This document shows positions 18,435 to 28,831 of a DNA stretch of 64,000 nt, piece by piece. A model generated the notes under the pieces. It had not been told where the DNA came from. It saw only the letters and a list, made by a program, of their open reading frames with translations, and did no database searches. A program made the position numbers and the translations under genes. The stretch is from Pseudoxanthomonas yeongjuensis (GTDB lineage Bacteria > Pseudomonadota > Gammaproteobacteria > Xanthomonadales > Xanthomonadaceae): positions 1,426,001 to 1,490,000 of the forward strand of contig NZ_PDWT01000001.1 in the NCBI RefSeq assembly GCF_010093345.1, read 5' to 3'. Position 1 is the stretch's first letter; every line of letters begins with the position of its first letter.

Positions 18435-18528
18435 CGGGAATCACGATGTTTTCCGGAATCCATCTCGCATGCGTGTTGCGCGCCGGTTTACCCTGTGCAC
18501 CTGCGAGGCCGGCCGGCCCGGGAAGCCC

Positions 18529-20246
<1,718 letters not shown>

Positions 20247-20289
20247 TACCGCTGCGACGCTTGCCGCTGCCCATCCGTATCCTCTAGCG

Positions 20290-20832
20290 ATGTCTTCCCT
20301 CCCCGAATCCAATCCCGAAGAAGCCGCGCTGCTGCGCAAGGCGCGATGGGGAGACCACGACGCGTTCGCTCGCCTGTACCGGGCGCACGCCAAGGCGATC
20401 CACGCACTGGCCTACCGCCTGACCGGCAATGCCGCCGCAGCCGAGGACATCACCCAGGACACCTTCCTGAAGATGCTCGGCTTCCTGTCGGGATTGCGAA
20501 CCGATGCGCCATTGCGGCCGTGGCTGAAACGGGTGGCGGCCAACGCCGCGATCGATCGCCTGCGCCGCGAACAACGATTCGTCGCCGAGACGGACGACGA
20601 CGCATGGCCCGACGACGGTGCCAGCCCCGCCGAGAACCTGGAGCTATTGGGCATGCTGCGACGGCTGCCGCCGCTGGCGCGTACCGTGGTGTGGCTGCAT
20701 GAAATGGAAGGCTGGTCCCATCCGGAACTGGCCGAGCGCTTCGGACGCAGTCCAAGCTGGTCGAAATCGATCGTCTCGCGCGCCCTGGCCCGGCTGCGCG
20801 ACGATCTGGAAACTGGAGTCAAAGATGATTGA
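20290..20832 (+). CDS. Sigma-70 family (ECF-type) RNA polymerase sigma factor
   Basis: A 180-residue sigma factor with region 2 ('FARLYRAHAKAIHALAYRLTGNAAAAEDITQDTFLKML', core-binding and -10 recognition) and region 4 ('LPPLARTVVWLHEMEGWSHPELAERFGRSPSWSKSIVSRALARL', -35 recognition), joined by a short acidic linker as in ECF factors. Its TGA lies just after the ATG of the next gene, so the two are co-translated. The target promoters are unknown; the two secreted paralogues downstream are the obvious candidates. Confidence 0.92.
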   Translation: MSSLPESNPEEAALLRKARWGDHDAFARLYRAHAKAIHALAYRLTGNAAAAEDITQDTFLKMLGFLSGLRTDAPLRPWLKRVAANAAIDRLRREQRFVAETDDDAWPDDGASPAENLELLGMLRRLPPLARTVVWLHEMEGWSHPELAERFGRSPSWSKSIVSRALARLRDDLETGVKDD

Positions 20833-21235
20833 ACCTTCCACCCAAGTGCGCCAGGAGCTGCACGATCTTCCCGAGATCCCGCTGCCCGATGCGCTGTGGC
20901 GGCGCGTGGAGGCCGGGCGCAGGCTGAAAATCCGGCAACGGAAACTCTTTACCGGCATCGCCTCGCTGGCGCTGGTCGCGGTGCTGGCAACGCCACTACT
21001 CGCACCGCTATTCACCGATACCGATGTCCTACGGAGCGAACCGCTGGCTGTGCACCAGCCCGTGCGCAGCGAGCAGGATGTCCACGCCGAGCTGCATGCC
21101 ATCGACCGTGCATTGCAGGCAGCTTACGACCGTGGCGCCAGCGATGCGGAAATCGCGCCGATGTGGGTGGTGCGCAACACGTTGCTTGCGGACAGCCAGC
21201 CGCGCCCGGCCAAACCAAGAATCGACCGAAGCTGA
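20825..21235 (+). CDS. Small single-pass membrane protein, probable anti-sigma factor
   Basis: A 136-residue protein overlapping the sigma gene by 8 nt. The first about 40 residues are cytosolic, with 'LPDALWRRVEAGRRLKIRQRK'. One helix follows ('FTGIASLALVAVLATPLLAPLF'), and the rest is a periplasmic tail. This topology and gene position are those of anti-sigma factors, but no zinc-binding ZAS motif (HxxxCxxC) is present. Family not recognised; the anti-sigma role is inferred from context. Confidence 0.7.
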   Translation: MIEPSTQVRQELHDLPEIPLPDALWRRVEAGRRLKIRQRKLFTGIASLALVAVLATPLLAPLFTDTDVLRSEPLAVHQPVRSEQDVHAELHAIDRALQAAYDRGASDAEIAPMWVVRNTLLADSQPRPAKPRIDRS

Positions 21236-21247
21236 CCAAGGAGTTCC

Positions 21248-21724
21248 ATGATGCCCTTCCAGACCCATCTCGCCATCGCATTGCTGGCAGCAGCTCCGAT
21301 CCTCGCATTCTCCGACCATGCCCATGCAGCAGGCGGCAACATGTCCTGCGGCCATGTAAGCACCGAGGCAGGCGTCGTTCCCAGCAGCAAGGATATTTTT
21401 CAGGCTGCGATCACCCAGATCGACGGACGCGCACCGAGACTGCACAGGTACCAGCACAAGCTCGATGCAGGCAAACACATCCTGGCGATAGGCGAACGCA
21501 TCGACTCAACGCGGCTGAATTCAGCCCAGCTGACGCAAATCCAGAAAATGCAGCGGTCCACTCCCTCCGGCTTCTTCAAGGCGCTGATACTCGACGTGCA
21601 ACCCGGAATCAACTATCGCCTCGGCGTCCGCTTGCTGCGGGACAAACTGGATACCCAAAGCATCCGCGACAACGCCTATTGGGAGCCGGTGGTCTGGGAG
21701 GAAGTCCCTCAAGCCTGCCCCTGA
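21248..21724 (+). CDS. Secreted protein of unknown function (paralogue A)
   Basis: A 158-residue exported protein: signal peptide 'LAIALLAAAPILAFSDHAHAAG', then one domain of about 125 residues with two Cys ('MSCGHV', 'VPQACP') likely forming a disulfide. The pattern 'KLDAGKHILAIGERI' followed by 'LILDVQPGINYRLGVRLL' recalls PEGA-like beta domains (G-x-H...pG..Y). The same domain forms the C-terminus of the next protein, ending almost identically ('DKLDTQSIRDNAYWEPVVWE'). ATGs at 21248 and 21251 are both possible. Function unknown; probably expressed under the adjacent sigma factor. Confidence 0.85.
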   Translation: MMPFQTHLAIALLAAAPILAFSDHAHAAGGNMSCGHVSTEAGVVPSSKDIFQAAITQIDGRAPRLHRYQHKLDAGKHILAIGERIDSTRLNSAQLTQIQKMQRSTPSGFFKALILDVQPGINYRLGVRLLRDKLDTQSIRDNAYWEPVVWEEVPQACP

Positions 21725-21787
21725 ACACGCGTCGATAACCGGCAATCCGTCCCGCAAGCAATGCAAGTCGTCCCAGGAATCACCGCC

Positions 21788-22600
21788 ATGCCATTTCGCA
21801 CAATTCTCACTTATGCCCTGATCGGCGCGAACCTCGTGCTCTTCGATCATGCCAACGCCGCGCAATCCGCCGACCTTGTCGCGGCCACTGCATTGCAGTC
21901 CGGCCCCACCGCCGGCCAGGCACGCTATGAACTGGGCGCCGTAGTGGATGTGCGGCAAGCCAATGCCAACGGCGCCGCCCTGCTGGCGATCACCCCCGGC
22001 GGCGCAGCGGATCGCATGGGATTGCGCGCAGGCGATCGCTTGCGCGCGATCAACGGCCAGCGCCTCGACGACACACCGAAGCCGTCCTTGGCACTGGAGC
22101 GTGCCCTGCAGGACGGCGACGGCACGCTGCAGGTCGAGGCCATGCGCAACGGCAAGCCGTTGCTGCTGTCGGGTCGCGCCGACCTGGCCGTTGCCGGGCG
22201 CCAGGGCAACATGCGGTCGTGCGGCTATGTCACCGACCGTGAAGGCGTGGTTCCCCGCAACCAGGACATCTTCAATGTCGAAATCACCCAGATCGAGGGA
22301 CGCAGCACGCCGCTCATCCCTGCCAACCGCCATCGCGTCGAGTCCGGCAAACGCGTGCTCGTGGTGCGCGAACTGATCGCTTATACGCACCTGAATTCCG
22401 CGCAACTGGTGCAGATCAAGAAGATGAAGAAATTCGCCTTCGCCCGCGCCTATAAATCATTCGTGATCGACGTGAAGCCGAACATGAGCTACCGCATCGG
22501 TGCGCGGCTGATCAAGGACAAGCTGGACACCCAGAGCATCCGCGACAACGCCTACTGGGAGCCGGTGGTCTGGGAAGTAGTCCCGGAAGCCTGCTCCTGA
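21788..22600 (+). CDS. Secreted PDZ-domain protein sharing the paralogue A domain (paralogue B)
   Basis: A 270-residue exported protein. Signal peptide 'ILTYALIGANLVLFDHANAA'; a PDZ domain at about 40-135 ('GAALLAITPGGAADRMGLRAGDRLRAINGQ'); and a C-terminal domain at about 145-270 homologous to the whole mature part of the preceding protein, with the same two Cys. The pair arose by duplication with gain or loss of the PDZ domain. No protease domain is present, so PDZ may recruit a C-terminal peptide or organise envelope partners. Function unknown. Confidence 0.87.
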   Translation: MPFRTILTYALIGANLVLFDHANAAQSADLVAATALQSGPTAGQARYELGAVVDVRQANANGAALLAITPGGAADRMGLRAGDRLRAINGQRLDDTPKPSLALERALQDGDGTLQVEAMRNGKPLLLSGRADLAVAGRQGNMRSCGYVTDREGVVPRNQDIFNVEITQIEGRSTPLIPANRHRVESGKRVLVVRELIAYTHLNSAQLVQIKKMKKFAFARAYKSFVIDVKPNMSYRIGARLIKDKLDTQSIRDNAYWEPVVWEVVPEACS

Positions 22601-22636
22601 TCCGGCGGCCTGGCACGAAACCGCGCCGATAGCGAC

Positions 22637-23335
22637 TCAGCCCGTCCCTTCCATCACCTGGCGCAGGAAAGGCACGGTGATCCTGCGTTGCGCCGCCAGC
22701 GATTCGCGGTCGAGGCGATCGAGCAAGGAGACCAGGCTGGACAGGTTTCGATCTGTACGAGAAAGCATCCAGTCGATGGCGGCGTCTTCCAGCACCAGGC
22801 CGCGACGTTGCGCGCGATCGCGCAGTAGGTCGGCGCGGGCCGCATCGCCCAGGGGATCCAGCACCAGGCGTGCGTTCTGCGACAGGCGCGAGCGCAGGTC
22901 GGGCAACGCCAACGCAAGGGTTTCCGGCGCCTCGCGCGCCGTATAGAGCACGTTCAAGCCGGCGCTGCGCGCACGGTTGTGGAAATCGAACAAGGCGATT
23001 TCGTCGTCGCGGTCGCCGGCGATGGCTTCCAGTCCATCCAGTGCGACCACGTCATTGCCTTCCAGCGCATCCAGCGCGTCACCCAGGCGTCCGCTCGCCG
23101 CCACCAGCGGCAGGTACGCGGAACGGCGCCCGGCCTGTTCGGCGGCGGCGCACAAGGCGAGCGCCAGGTGGGTCTTGCCGGTGCCGGCGGCGCCGGCAAG
23201 ATAGAGCCAGTCGGCTCCCGCCGCTTCCGCCAGCGCCCGCAGCTGCGCGATCGCGCCCGGCGGCGCGGCGATGAAACTTTCCAGGCGTTGGTCGGGCGGG
23301 TAGCGCAACGCCAACGGCAGTTGCGGGACGCTCAC
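22637..23335 (-). CDS. hda: DnaA regulatory inactivator Hda
   Basis: A 232-residue AAA+ protein homologous to DnaA domain III. It contains Walker A 'GAAGTGKTHLALAL', a Walker B 'DVVALDGLEAIAG', and near the N-terminus a clamp-binding-like stretch 'VPQLPLALRYP' (QLPL motif) that docks on the beta clamp. Hda with the clamp triggers ATP hydrolysis by DnaA and so limits re-initiation. The start codon is GTG (23333-23335), overlapping the stop of the permease gene upstream. Confidence 0.93.
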   Translation of the reverse strand: MSVPQLPLALRYPPDQRLESFIAAPPGAIAQLRALAEAAGADWLYLAGAAGTGKTHLALALCAAAEQAGRRSAYLPLVAASGRLGDALDALEGNDVVALDGLEAIAGDRDDEIALFDFHNRARSAGLNVLYTAREAPETLALALPDLRSRLSQNARLVLDPLGDAARADLLRDRAQRRGLVLEDAAIDWMLSRTDRNLSSLVSLLDRLDRESLAAQRRITVPFLRQVMEGTG

Positions 23336-24495
23336 TTCTGTTCGGCGTCCTGCGGCAGCGGATCGGCGAGCGTGTCCTTGTCCAGGTAGGTATCCAGCAC
23401 GATGCTCGGACGCTCGCCCGCATAGAGGTGGCTCTGCGTATAGCGCTCATGCGCGTAGCGCAGCAACACGTTGACCACCGCCGCCATCGGCAACGCCAGC
23501 AACATGCCGAGGAAACCGAACAATTGCCCACCCGCCAGTACCGCGAAGATCACCGCCACCGGGTGCAGGCCGATGCGGTCGCCGACCAGTTTCGGGGTCA
23601 GCCAGTAACTTTCGATCAGTTGACCGATGCCGAACACCGCAAGCACGCCGGCAATGTGCTTCCAGTCGCCGTATTGCATCAGCGCAGCCAGCACGCCCAG
23701 GACCACGCCACTGGTCGGGCCCAGATAGGGCACGAAAGTAAGCAGGCCCGCGACGATGCCGATCAGGATGCCCAGGTCCAGGCCGACCGCCCACAGCCCG
23801 ACGCCGTACATCACCCCCAGGATGATCATCACCAGGAATTGCCCGCGCAGGAATCCGCCCAGCACATCGCTGGATTCGCGCGCCAGCCGGGTCACGGTCC
23901 CGATATGGTCGCGCGGCACCATCGACGCCACCCGTCCGACCAGCAAATCCCAATCGCGCAGGAAGAAAAAGGTGATGACCGGAATCAGGACGATGCTGGT
24001 CAACATGCCGATCAGGGCGAAACCCGAGCGCGATACATAGCCCAGCACGGTCGTGGCGACACCGCCCGCACGTTCCCAGTTGCTGCGCATCAGCTCGATC
24101 AGGTGGCCAAGGTCCAGCCAAGCGGCGATCTGCATGCCGGTGCGTGCTTCGATCCACGGGATCGCCACCCCGGTGAACCATAGCCGGTAACGCGGCAGGG
24201 ATTCGATCAGGGTCGAGATCTGGCTTTCGATCAGCGGCACCAGGATGACCAGCACCAGCGCCAGCAGCAGCGCCATCAGGGTGAACACCATGATCACCGC
24301 GGTATTGCGCGAGCGACCCGCCAGCTGCAGGCGATCCACCAGCGGATCGCCCAGCCAGCCCAGCAGCGCGGCGACCGCGAAGGGGGTCAGGATCGGCGCC
24401 AGCAGCCACAGCAGCCAGAACGTGCCGACGCCGACAGCGGCCCATTGCAGGCGCCGCAGGAAGCGTGCGATCTCGAACTCGGGACTTTCGCTCAT
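23332..24495 (-). CDS. AI-2E family transporter (PerM-like permease)
   Basis: A 387-residue inner-membrane protein with about eight helices, of the AI-2E/PerM family (older DUF20). The central 'GYVSRSGFALIGMLTSIVLIPVITFFFLRDWD' and C-terminal 'VPYLGPTSGVVLGVLAAL' are typical, as is 'LTPKLVGDRIGLHPVAVI'. Despite the name, most members are not shown to export AI-2. It sits between DUF2066 and hda, an arrangement common in Xanthomonadaceae. The chosen ATG gives a short cytosolic N-terminus before the first helix. Confidence 0.92.
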   Translation of the reverse strand: MSESPEFEIARFLRRLQWAAVGVGTFWLLWLLAPILTPFAVAALLGWLGDPLVDRLQLAGRSRNTAVIMVFTLMALLLALVLVILVPLIESQISTLIESLPRYRLWFTGVAIPWIEARTGMQIAAWLDLGHLIELMRSNWERAGGVATTVLGYVSRSGFALIGMLTSIVLIPVITFFFLRDWDLLVGRVASMVPRDHIGTVTRLARESSDVLGGFLRGQFLVMIILGVMYGVGLWAVGLDLGILIGIVAGLLTFVPYLGPTSGVVLGVLAALMQYGDWKHIAGVLAVFGIGQLIESYWLTPKLVGDRIGLHPVAVIFAVLAGGQLFGFLGMLLALPMAAVVNVLLRYAHERYTQSHLYAGERPSIVLDTYLDKDTLADPLPQDAEQK

Positions 24496-24503
24496 GGATC
24501 CGC

Positions 24504-25589
24504 TCACTTCATTCGATAGACGGGCGGCTCGCCTTCGCCGCCAACGAAGGGACCGTCGTCGCCGAGCATGCGCTTGAAACCGGAGGGTCCGCTCAGCAGT
24601 TCCAGGTCCAGTTCCAGAATATCGCCGCTGGCCCGGACCGGAGTGACCTTGCGGACCACGCTCATGCCCTGCAGCGCGGCGGACAGGCGCAGGTAGTCGT
24701 CGGTGTTGTCGATGCCGGTGAAGATCATCCGGTAGGTACCCGAAGGGCCACCGCTGCCTTGCCTGCCGTAACGCTTCATCAGCGCCTCGGCCGCGCCATC
24801 GGCGCCAGCGGCCATGGCGCTGCGCGCGTCTGGGTTGCTGCTGGTCCACTTCGACAATACCTTGCCGCTGTCCACGAACACCCAATCCGCCGCCCAGCCG
24901 CCCTTGGCCCGGTAGAGCTTGCCCAGCAGTTGCATCGGCGGGCTGTACTTGGCCGAGGCGCGCGCCACGGCGGCGCTGTCCTGGCGCCAGATCGCACCCA
25001 CCAGCGCCTGCTCGGCGGCGTTGCCTGCGGGCAGGCCGAGCTTGTAGCCGCGCTCGACCGCACGATTCAGCAGTGGCCGCGCGGCGTTGGCCTGTTGCAG
25101 GCCGACCAGGCGCGGGCCGCTGCCGTCGTCGATCGCCAGCCACACCACCGGCTTGGGTCGCGGTTGCGGCCATACCGGCAAGCCCAGCGCGCCCATCAGC
25201 GCATCGACTTCGTCGGGAGTGAAACGCACCACCAGGGTGCTGCGGAAAGTCGGCGCGCCGCCGGGCGAAGTGCCCTGGTCCTGGCGGTAGTCGTAGCTGT
25301 CCACGTAATCCTTGGCGTTGCGCAATTCCGCGCCCACGCCGGGCCGGCCGGTGACGTTGCGATCTCCGCTGAGTTTGCCCAGCACCACGCCAAGCGCCCG
25401 CGCGAAAGCGCCGGCGCGCTCCGCCTCGCCCTGGCTGTTGACCGGGACTTCGGCGTCGTAAACGCCTTGCGCACCGGCACGATCGCCTTCGGTACGCGGA
25501 GCGCTCTGCGCCCAGGCCGTGGTGGCGGGCAGGAGGAAAAGACCTGCGGCTAAACCTGCGAGTAACACAAAACCCGGAATGCGGCGCAT
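24504..25589 (-). CDS. DUF2066 domain-containing exported protein
   Basis: A 361-residue protein with a signal peptide ('GFVLLAGLAAGLFLLPATTAWAQ') and the DUF2066 domain ('YDAEVPVNSQGEAERAGAFARALGVVLGKLSGDRNV'). It ends 9 nt before the permease gene, so the DUF2066-permease-hda order forms one operon. No enzymatic motif was recognised. It is divergent from purM, with 166 nt between the start codons. Confidence 0.87.
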   Translation of the reverse strand: MRRIPGFVLLAGLAAGLFLLPATTAWAQSAPRTEGDRAGAQGVYDAEVPVNSQGEAERAGAFARALGVVLGKLSGDRNVTGRPGVGAELRNAKDYVDSYDYRQDQGTSPGGAPTFRSTLVVRFTPDEVDALMGALGLPVWPQPRPKPVVWLAIDDGSGPRLVGLQQANAARPLLNRAVERGYKLGLPAGNAAEQALVGAIWRQDSAAVARASAKYSPPMQLLGKLYRAKGGWAADWVFVDSGKVLSKWTSSNPDARSAMAAGADGAAEALMKRYGRQGSGGPSGTYRMIFTGIDNTDDYLRLSAALQGMSVVRKVTPVRASGDILELDLELLSGPSGFKRMLGDDGPFVGGEGEPPVYRMK

Positions 25590-25755
25590 CTGGATGTCAT
25601 CCTTGTGGCCAGCGATTGCCTGGCGAACGGGGTGAATTGTTGCCCGAATGCGCCTTCCACGCCAACGTCGGCCGTTCAGGACGGACGATTCATCTGCCGA
25701 TTCCATTGGAGATTCCATTAAAATCGCCGTTCTCGCTCCGCCTCCTGGCCTTTCC

Positions 25756-26808
25756 GTGACCCAGCCCACTCCCCTGACCTACCGCGACGCCGGCGTCGAT
25801 ATCGACGCGGGCAACGAAGTCGTCGAACGCATCAAGCCGGCGATCCGGCGCACCCTGCGCCCTGAAGTGCTGGGTGGCGGCATCGGCGGCTTCGGCGGAC
25901 TGTTCGACCTGTCCGGCAAATACAAGGAGCCGGTGCTGGTCTCCGGCACCGATGGGGTGGGCACCAAGCTGATCCTGGCCAAGCAGCTGAACCGTCACGA
26001 CAGCATCGGCATCGACCTGGTCGCCATGTGCGTCAACGATGTGCTGGTGCAGGGTGCGGAACCGCTGTTCTTCCTGGATTACTTCGCCACCGGCAAGCTC
26101 GACGTGGACACCACGGTGGATGTGGTCGGCGGCATCGCCAAGGGTTGCGAGATCGCCGGCTGCGCCCTGATCGGCGGCGAAACCGCGGAAATGCCCGACA
26201 TGTATCCGCCGGGCGAATACGACCTGGCCGGCTTCACCGTCGGCGCGGTGGAGAAGGCGCGCCTGATCGATGGCAGCCGCGTGCGCGAGGGCGACGTGCT
26301 GATCGGCATCGCCTCCAGCGGCCCGCATTCCAATGGCTATTCGCTGGTCCGCAGGATCCTCGCCCGCGCCAACGCCACGCCCGGAAACGGCGGGCTCGAC
26401 CTCGACATCGGCGGCGTGAAGCTCGCCGATGCGCTGATGGAGCCCACCCGCATCTACGTCAAGCCGGTGCTGGAACTGCTGGCGAAGCACGACCTCCACG
26501 CCATGGCCCACGTCACCGGCGGCGCGCTGGTCGAGAAGATCATCCGCGTGGTGCCGAAGGAGTTCGGCCTGGAGATCGACCCGTCGTCGTGGCCGCTGCC
26601 GCCGGTGTTCGACTGGCTGCAGCGCGAGGGCGCGGTGGCGGACAGCGAGATGTGGCGCACCTTCAATTGCGGCATCGGTTTCGTTCTGATGGTTGCGCCC
26701 GGCGATGCGGCGGCAATCGGCACCGACCTGGATCGCCTGGGCCTTGCCCACTGGCAGATCGGCGAAGTGGTCAAGGCCGGCGATGCGGAACGCTTGAAGA
26801 TCGGCTGA
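25756..26808 (+). CDS. purM: Phosphoribosylformylglycinamidine cyclo-ligase (PurM)
   Basis: PurM (AIR synthase) catalyses the fifth step of purine synthesis, FGAM to AIR with ATP. The 350 residues carry '[20 protein letters not shown]', '[15 protein letters not shown]', '[20 protein letters not shown]' and '[24 protein letters not shown]', all diagnostic. Translation starts at GTG 25756, giving the usual N-terminus '[12 protein letters not shown]'; longer in-frame extensions would run into the divergent promoter region. A DUF2238 gene separates it from purN. Confidence 0.96.
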   Translation: MTQPTPLTYRDAGVDIDAGNEVVERIKPAIRRTLRPEVLGGGIGGFGGLFDLSGKYKEPVLVSGTDGVGTKLILAKQLNRHDSIGIDLVAMCVNDVLVQGAEPLFFLDYFATGKLDVDTTVDVVGGIAKGCEIAGCALIGGETAEMPDMYPPGEYDLAGFTVGAVEKARLIDGSRVREGDVLIGIASSGPHSNGYSLVRRILARANATPGNGGLDLDIGGVKLADALMEPTRIYVKPVLELLAKHDLHAMAHVTGGALVEKIIRVVPKEFGLEIDPSSWPLPPVFDWLQREGAVADSEMWRTFNCGIGFVLMVAPGDAAAIGTDLDRLGLAHWQIGEVVKAGDAERLKIG

Positions 26809-26817
26809 GGCGAACCC

Positions 26818-27447
26818 GTGCAATCCGGCAAGAAGATCGCCCTGGCGCTGACGCTCGTCGTATTCGCCGCAAGCTGGATAGCGCCGCCCTGGCCGGTGGA
26901 GCAGGCGCTGCACAGCAGCCTGACCGTGGTCGGCCTGGTCTGGTTGTACTGGCACGATCGCCGCTGGTCGATGCCCACCCGGCAGTTCGCGGCGATCTGC
27001 GCCTTCATCTGCGTGCACTGCATCGCCGCGCGCTGGTTGTATTCCAACGTGCCTTACGACCAGTGGATGCAGGTACTGACCGGATGGTCGCCGCAACAGG
27101 CATTCGGCTGGCAGCGCAACCACTTCGATCGGCTGATCCATCTCCTCTATGGCGTCTGCTTCGCGCCGGCGCTGCTGCATTACCTTCGCCAACGCTGGCC
27201 GCTGGGCCCGCGTCAGGCATTCGTGCTGGCGGTGATGACGGTCATGTGCAGCAGCCTGGTCTACGAATGGCTGGAATGGGCCATCGCCCTGGCCCTGTCG
27301 CCGGAAGCCGCCGAGTCCTACAACGGCCAGCAAGGCGATATCTGGGATGCGCACGCGGACATGTTGCTGGCGACGGTGGGCGCATTGGTCGCATGGCCAC
27401 GCCGCCAAACCGGTATCCGCCCGATCAGGGAAGCAGCAAGCTCGTGA
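26818..27447 (+). CDS. DUF2238 (YjdF-like) inner-membrane protein
   Basis: A 209-residue protein with about six helices, family DUF2238. The conserved core is 'FGWQRNHFDRLIHLLYGVCFAPALL' followed by 'SLVYEWLEWAIALAL' and 'NGQQGDIWDAHADMLLATVGA'. The conserved His and acidic residues at membrane edges suggest metal or proton chemistry, but no activity is known. It starts with GTG and overlaps purN by 4 nt (GTGA), so it is translated with the purine genes although no link to purine synthesis is known. Confidence 0.88.
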   Translation: MQSGKKIALALTLVVFAASWIAPPWPVEQALHSSLTVVGLVWLYWHDRRWSMPTRQFAAICAFICVHCIAARWLYSNVPYDQWMQVLTGWSPQQAFGWQRNHFDRLIHLLYGVCFAPALLHYLRQRWPLGPRQAFVLAVMTVMCSSLVYEWLEWAIALALSPEAAESYNGQQGDIWDAHADMLLATVGALVAWPRRQTGIRPIREAASS

Positions 27448-28118
27448 ACATACGCATCGCCGTGCTGGTTTCCGGACGCGGCAGCAACCTGCAGGCGCTG
27501 CTGGATGCGATCGACAACGGGACACTGGAGGCGGAAATCGTCGGCGTATTCTCGGACCGGCCCGATGCCGCCGCCTTGCAACGCGTGGCGCCTGCGTTGC
27601 GCTGGAGCGAAGCGGCGGAATCCTTTCCCGATCGCCTTTCGTTCGACCATGCGCTCGCCGGAGCCGTCGCCGCCCGTCGTCCCGACTGGGTGGTGTGCGC
27701 CGGCTACATGCGCATCCTGGGCGACCGGTTCGTCGAACGCTTCCGCGGGCGCCTGCTCAACATCCACCCCTCCCTGCTGCCGAAATACCGTGGCCTGCGC
27801 ACCCATGCGCGTGCGCTGGAGGCGGGCGACACCGAGCATGGAACCAGCGTGCACTTCGTCGTACCTGAACTGGACGCCGGAGCGGTGATCGCGCAGGCGC
27901 GCATGCCCGTGCTGCCCGGCGACGACCCGCAAACGCTGGCGCAGCGCCTGTTGCCGCAGGAACATCGGTTGCTGGTGGAGGCGTTGCGATTGGCCGCGGC
28001 CGGCCGCCTTGCTGAACGTGACGGCATGGCCTATTGCGATGGTCAGCCCTTATTTACGCCCCTGCGTCTAGATTCTGCCGTTGGCCTGACGCTTCCGGAC
28101 GCCACGACTTCCCCATGA
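27444..28118 (+). CDS. purN: Phosphoribosylglycinamide formyltransferase (PurN)
   Basis: PurN uses 10-formyl-THF to formylate GAR. The 224-residue product has the phosphate-binding loop 'VLVSGRGSNLQALLDAI', the formyl-folate site 'LAGYMRILG' equivalent ('CAGYMRILGDRFVERF'), the catalytic Asn-His in 'LLNIHPSLLPKYRGLRTH' and Asp in 'PELDAGAVIAQ'. GTG start at 27444. The C-terminus overlaps the next gene by 4 nt. Confidence 0.95.
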   Translation: MNIRIAVLVSGRGSNLQALLDAIDNGTLEAEIVGVFSDRPDAAALQRVAPALRWSEAAESFPDRLSFDHALAGAVAARRPDWVVCAGYMRILGDRFVERFRGRLLNIHPSLLPKYRGLRTHARALEAGDTEHGTSVHFVVPELDAGAVIAQARMPVLPGDDPQTLAQRLLPQEHRLLVEALRLAAAGRLAERDGMAYCDGQPLFTPLRLDSAVGLTLPDATTSP

Positions 28119-28831
28119 TCCCCCTTCCCCTGCGCACACTGCTGATCGGCACCCTGACCCTGGTCAGCCTGCCCGCACTGGCGCTCGAGCCCTTCGTGGC
28201 CACCTACCAGGCTTATAACGAAGGCAAGCTGGCCGGTGCCGCCAAAATGCAGGTGGTGCAGACCGAAGACGCGCGCTGGCGGGTCGACCTGGGTATCCGC
28301 GGCACCCGCGGCTTCGCGTGGCTGGCCGGATTGAACATCGAGCAGAGCACCGTGTTCGACACCCGGGACGAGCAATACCGTCCGCTCAGCCAGGCCACGG
28401 TCAAGCATGCCGTCTTCACCGGCAAGAAAATGTCGGGCGTATACGACTGGCAGGTGCGCAGCGCGCGCTGGCAAGGCGACGTCAAGAAAACCCGCACCGC
28501 CGCCATTCCGTTGCAGGATGGCGACATGAGCGCCTTGCTGGTGAACCTGGCGGTGATCCGCGATGCGCAGCCGGGCAAGGCCCTGAGTTATCGCGTGGTC
28601 GACAACGGCCGTGCCCGCGACTACCAGTACGCAGTCGCCGCACAGACCGAAATCGTCAATGTCGACGACCTCAGCTACGACGCCATGCGCGTGGCCCGCA
28701 CCAACGGCGGCAACGACGAAACCATCTTCTGGGTCGCCAACGGCGTGCCCACCCCGGTGCGCATCCTGCAGCGCGAAAACGGCCAGGACACCCTCGACCT
28801 GCGCCTGGTCGAATACCAAGGAGTGCAATGA
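28115..28831 (+). CDS. DUF3108 exported protein (first of two)
   Basis: A 238-residue protein with a signal peptide ('LLIGTLTLVSLPALALEPF') and a DUF3108 domain. Blocks are 'YNEGKLAGAAKMQV', 'QSTVFDTRDEQYRPLSQ' and 'TIFWVANGVPTPVRILQREN'. It is coupled to purN by ATGA overlap and to a close paralogue downstream. DUF3108 proteins are beta-rich periplasmic proteins of unknown role. Confidence 0.88.
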   Translation: MIPLPLRTLLIGTLTLVSLPALALEPFVATYQAYNEGKLAGAAKMQVVQTEDARWRVDLGIRGTRGFAWLAGLNIEQSTVFDTRDEQYRPLSQATVKHAVFTGKKMSGVYDWQVRSARWQGDVKKTRTAAIPLQDGDMSALLVNLAVIRDAQPGKALSYRVVDNGRARDYQYAVAAQTEIVNVDDLSYDAMRVARTNGGNDETIFWVANGVPTPVRILQRENGQDTLDLRLVEYQGVQ

